From Dama dama (taxonomy: Eukaryota > Chordata > Mammalia > Artiodactyla > Cervidae): a stretch of DNA of 64,000 nt. The notes beneath the pieces are model-generated. The model searched no databases, was not told the DNA's origin, and saw only the letters and a program-made list of their open reading frames with translations. Where the stretch lies: positions 52,341,001 through 52,405,000 of the forward strand of contig NC_083701.1 in NCBI RefSeq assembly GCF_033118175.1, in the 5' to 3' direction. Below, in pieces: positions 60,080-64,000 of the stretch; position 1 is the first letter of the stretch, and each line of letters opens with the position of its first letter. Both the position numbers and the translations under genes were made by a program.

Positions 60080-60523
60080 TTTGTAGCATTTCAGCTTTTG
60101 ATGAGCATTTTATGAAAATATCCATTTACCTTCCCTCATTTTATAAAATCTGGTTCAGTGCTTCACCTTACTACACTTCATTGTAATTTCACTTTATTAT
60201 GGTAATATGCTGCTATGCCATGTTATTTTATTTAAAAAATTTTATTTAATTCATTACAAATGAGCATAAGCATATTTCATGCTTATTGCCTGAAACATAT
60301 TGGAGTTTCACTAGATGTATGCTGGATAGTTAGCTTGGTTGCTGGACTGGGAAAAGAGTGGATATACAGATAACTGCTTACCATTTTGCCTCTATTTTTG
60401 GAAATTGCCTGCTCAGATACTTTTATTTCTGTACTTAGGTTTTGTAAAATTGATTAATTCTAAAAGTGACTTAAATATAAATGAGTTTGCATATTAACTT
60501 TTAGTTGTTGACATTTATACACT
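60080..60523. other. Unique AT-rich sequence
   Basis: Nothing recognised. Confidence 0.5.
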
Positions 60524-60706
60524 GCTGTTGCTGCTGCTGCTGCTGCTAAATTGCTTCAGCCGTGTCCGACTTTGTGCGACCCCATAGATGGCAGCCCACC
60601 AGGCTCCCCCGTCCCTGAGTTTCTCCAGGCAAGAATACTGGAGTGGGTTGCCATTTCCTTCTCCAGTGCATAAAAGTGAAAAGTGAAAGTGAAGTCGCTC
60701 AGTCTA
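60524..60706 (-). mobile_element. BOV-A2-type SINE, minus strand
   Basis: Inverted (AGC)n tail ('ctgctgctgctgctgctaaa'), BovA body and the linker 'gtgaaaagtgaaagtgaagt'. No TSD assigned. Confidence 0.92.
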
Positions 60707-60715
60707 TGTATTTGT

Positions 60716-62308
60716 AAATACTTAGTTGTCAAATACAATCTTGTTGTTTTTAATTATTTTATTCTTGGGGTATCCTGCTCCCTCTAAAATTGGTTATAAT
60801 CTAAAATATTTTTGCACTTTAATGTTTTTTCATATTTAAATAATTAACTTACCTCAATTATTATTAAGTGAATCAGATTTCTTAGGATTCTGGTGATAAT
60901 TTAAAATGAAAGTTAAATAAATAAACTTTCTATTATTTACAGATATGAACAAACACTTTAGCTTATATGTCAAACTTTTTTAAATTTCTAGCCTCTTATC
61001 TGAGGAATTACTTTATTTTTCCTATCTCCTAAATTTGTTTTATTAGGCAATGTATGAAAGTTTCAGAATTCCAAAAGATAGGCATCAAACAGGAGTTATA
61101 AAAATTTTCATGAAAAAGGAAAGTAATTTAAAAAAAAGTAAATTATATATTATCCTCACTGATTTTTCAGGCCTCTTTAGGTGAATTTTCTGTCTCTCTC
61201 TGGATCTGAAAAGAAAAGACTGATCTGTTTCAGGAGCTACTGATGACGAGAAGATCAGTCATAGATTAGCTCCCAGATTACTGGCTTATTTTTTCCAGGG
61301 TAAAAATGACATGGTCATTGCTCAGTAAGCAAGAGGATTAACGGCAATAACATTCAACTCAAATTTCTCATTTGGAGTGTGAGTATAATGCTTCCTCAAT
61401 GCTCCAGTAAAATTTTTATTTTTATAAAACCTGTGCATATTCCCTTAAATTATAAAGCACAACTGAGTCATCTTTCAGAATGGGTCTATAATAGCTGGAA
61501 AATTGAGGAGTCTTTTATTCTGGGGCTGTGACAAACACAAACATCATAACTCCCATAACTCTAACTTCGTTCCACACCAAATAAACACCAGTTTTCTTTT
61601 TTGAAAAAAAGTCTCTAGCTGACTTCTGAGCTGTTGAAGTAAAAATACACTTGGTGACTAGAAGCTGAAATTTCCTATTTATGCTACCCATTTTACGCAT
61701 GTCTTTGCTGAAATTTTCAATTTATATAACCATTGCCTGTGTGTGTGTGTGTGTGTGTGGGTGTGTGTGGGTGTGTGTAAGATTCGGATAATGGCAATAA
61801 TTAAAGGTGTTCTATGTGACAAAGGAAGGGTTGTCATACTGTCACCAGCATAATCCATATCTGTGTAACCCAAATAAAATTTCAAATTACGGGCTTTTAC
61901 TGTATAAATGCAAATATCTGTAGATTTATTTTTAAGCTGTGATTGAATCCTTTTTCTGTGCTAGTGACAATAAACAGCCTCCTGTAGTTTTTCATTTTCT
62001 TCTCTCTCAATATCTTTGCCCTTTGCCCTTTACTTTGTTTCCTTCTGAGTCGTTTGTGCTCCTGCTAGTAGCATATCCATTCCTCTTTTGTGAATCATTG
62101 ATGGCTAAAATAGACCTTTAGAGGCAGGCACTGTAATACACAGTGAAATAACATACAAAACAATCAAAAACCTGGATTTGGAGTCATAAATATTTCATTA
62201 ACTTTTCTATTAAGTTAAGCTTCTCTTTTTTCCACTCATATAAACTAGATGATTCCACTTACCCACTAGGATTTTAAGTGGTATGTATTTACTTGACACA
62301 TAGCAGCA
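60716..62308. other. Unique AT-rich sequence
   Basis: Nothing recognised besides the GT microsatellite at 61737-61778. Confidence 0.5.
61737..61778 (+). repeat. (GT)n microsatellite with GGGT interruptions
   Basis: About 20 GT units with two TGGG interruptions. Confidence 0.95.
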
Positions 62309-62955
62309 CTTCATGGCAAATAGATGGGGAAAAAGATGGAAACAGTGACAGACTTTATTTTCTTGGGCTCCAAAATCACTGTGAGTAGTGACTGCAGCCA
62401 AGAAATTAAAAGACACTTACTCCTTGGAAGAAAAGCCATGACAAACCTAGACAGTGTATTAAAAAGCAGAGACATCACTTTGCTGACAATGGTCTGTCTA
62501 GTCAAAGCTATGGTTTTTCTAATTGCCATGTACAGATGTAAGAGTTGGATCACAAAGAAGGCTGAGCACCAAAGAATTGATGCTTTAAAAATATGGTATT
62601 GGAGAAGACTCATGAGAGGCTCTTGGACAGCAAGGAGATTAAACCAGTCAACCCTAAAGGAAATCAACCCTGAATATTCACTGGAAGGACTGATGCTGAA
62701 GCTGAAGCTCCAGTCCTTTGGCTACCTGATGGGAAGAGCTGACACATTGGAAAAGACCCTGATGCTGGGAAAGATTGAAGGCAGGAGGAGAATGGGGCAA
62801 CATAGGACAAATGGTTGGATGGCATCACCAACTCAATGAACACGAGTTTGAGCAAATTCTGAGAGGTAGTGAAGGACAGGGAAGTCTGGTGTGCTGCAGT
62901 CCATGGGGTCGCAAAGAGTCAGACATGACTTAGCAATTGAACAACAGCAACGGTG
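62309..62955 (+). mobile_element. BovB LINE 3' end, older type
   Basis: A 171-codon frame (62324-62839) covers the C-terminal RT region (SKITVSSDC, WYWRRLMRGSWTARR). It ends in 'gcaattgaacaacagcaac', the CAACA-type tail also seen at 1300, so it is probably the same older subfamily. Confidence 0.93.
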
Positions 62956-63499
62956 ATTATCAGTTTTTATTTCTTCACTTTTGTCATACATCTTATATGG
63001 AATTTTATATCTCAGTAATTAATGACACACAAGATGTCCAATTTCTTACAGAGAAATGAATTGTGAAGGGTGAAGTAGAAAGCATACTACCAATTTTATT
63101 GGAAGTTAATTTTGAGTAAAAATAAGCATTATATGTTCAGAAAATATCTTCAATACAGCTTATGGTGCAATATTTGATAATATTCTATTGTCCATTACCT
63201 ACATTCAATGTATTATTAATGCTGTGGTTTTATGTTTACTTTAAATTGTCACTAATATGCGTACCTTATAATTGAATTCCACTGCTCCTGAAGTAGATTG
63301 TCCATCACTACCTCAATTGTAGTTTAAATTTTAACTTCTGAACTGATATTCTTGAAGATAGCACCTTTTTCAGTCTTAGTTTTGAACTTCTGTATGATAG
63401 ATGGGCAATGTAAGCAGATAGACTGAAATCCTAAAAATGAAACAAAAGGAAATGTTAGAAATAAAAAAATAGTGTGGCAGAAATGTAGAATGCCTTTGA
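62956..63499. other. Unique AT-rich sequence
   Basis: Nothing recognised. Confidence 0.5.
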
Positions 63500-63860
63500 T
63501 GGTACACTTGTTTGAAACTGCTCACTAGTACACTGAATACGGCCAAGGAAAGAATCTCTGAGCTACATGATTTAGCAGAGTATCTTCAAAATCAAAAAGG
63601 AAAGAAAACAGAGACTGAGAAAAATAAGAGAATATCCAAACACCATGCAATACCACAAAAGCTGTCACATACGTGTAATGACAATGCCAGAAAAATGACA
63701 TAATGAAATAATAATAATTGATAATTTCCCCAAATCAATGTCAGTCCCACACCACAGACCTGCCTTGCAAGAAATGTTAAAAGAAGTCCTTTAGAAAGAA
63801 GGAAAATAATATAGGTCAGAGTCTAAGATCTATATAAATATCAAAGAATAAACAAAGAAA
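63500..63860 (+). pseudogene. L1 ORF1 fragment with internal deletion
   Basis: 63512-63703 encodes the coiled-coil-like part of L1 ORF1 (NTAKERISELHDLAE). At about 63755 the text jumps to the ORF1 C-terminus, RPALQEMLKEVL then stop ('gacctgccttgcaagaaatg' to 'gtcctttag'), so most of the RNA-binding core is missing. The stop is followed by the L1 inter-ORF text. It is cut by decay and by the window end. Confidence 0.75.
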
Positions 63861-64000
63861 GGTAAAATGAAAACTTATTGTTTTATTCTCAGTTGATCTA
63901 ACAGGAAACAGTTTGTTCAAAATAATAACAAAGTATTAGTGTATGTATATATGTAAAGATATATCATAGATATACTTATATATTATGTATCTATATATTA

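Overview
The window reads as intergenic (or deep intronic) DNA of a ruminant, most likely a bovid. The evidence is dense BovB (RTE-type) LINE copies ending in the ACTGA/GAACT pentamer tail, many Bov-tA and BOV-A2 tRNA-derived SINEs, ruminant L1 3' ends and one older cetartiodactyl CHR-type SINE. The background is AT-rich. I found no intact host protein-coding gene, rRNA, tRNA or CRISPR. Nearly every long reading frame lies in a decayed transposable element. Family names come from memory of repeat families, and edges are approximate unless a target-site duplication (TSD) is quoted.

Layout. 0-7.5 kb: BovB 3' half cut by the window start, ancient L1 with a DNA transposon inside it, an MLT-type LTR and SINE clusters. 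7.6-18.2 kb: pieces of an old class I endogenous retrovirus on the + strand (possible LTR, protease, RT, RNase H, integrase), broken up by an L1, BovB pieces, a MaLR LTR, a DNA transposon and a near full-length 3.4-kb BovB (minus strand) that splits RNase H. 19-26 kb: ancient L1 fragments, a BovB inside a SINE, and a minus-strand LTR with promoter-like and poly(A) elements. 26-34 kb: BovB, SINEs and a long ancient L1 ORF2 remnant carrying a MaLR LTR. 34-41 kb: microsatellite-flanked SINEs, an extremely AT-rich block, and a 2.27-kb BovB with an 11-bp TSD inside a MaLR LTR. 41.8-46.1 kb: the longest stretch without a recognised element. 46-58.3 kb: BovB with a 10-bp TSD, an apparently 5'-inverted BovB with an L1-like leader, a perfect 373-bp inverted repeat beside an L1 insertion, and an older L1. 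58.3-64 kb: SINEs, a possible short exon or retrocopy on the minus strand, another BovB and a deleted L1 ORF1 fragment.

Nothing here works together as a pathway. The genes are the replication genes of retroelements, all disabled. BovB and L1 reverse transcriptases elsewhere in the genome would have supplied the enzymes that placed the SINEs and truncated copies. I see no sign of a new coding system. The most unusual local structures are the inverted repeat at 54.9-55.8 kb, the inverted hybrid BovB at 52.4-54.4 kb, the buried retrovirus, and the possible splice acceptor and short frame at 59.5-59.7 kb.
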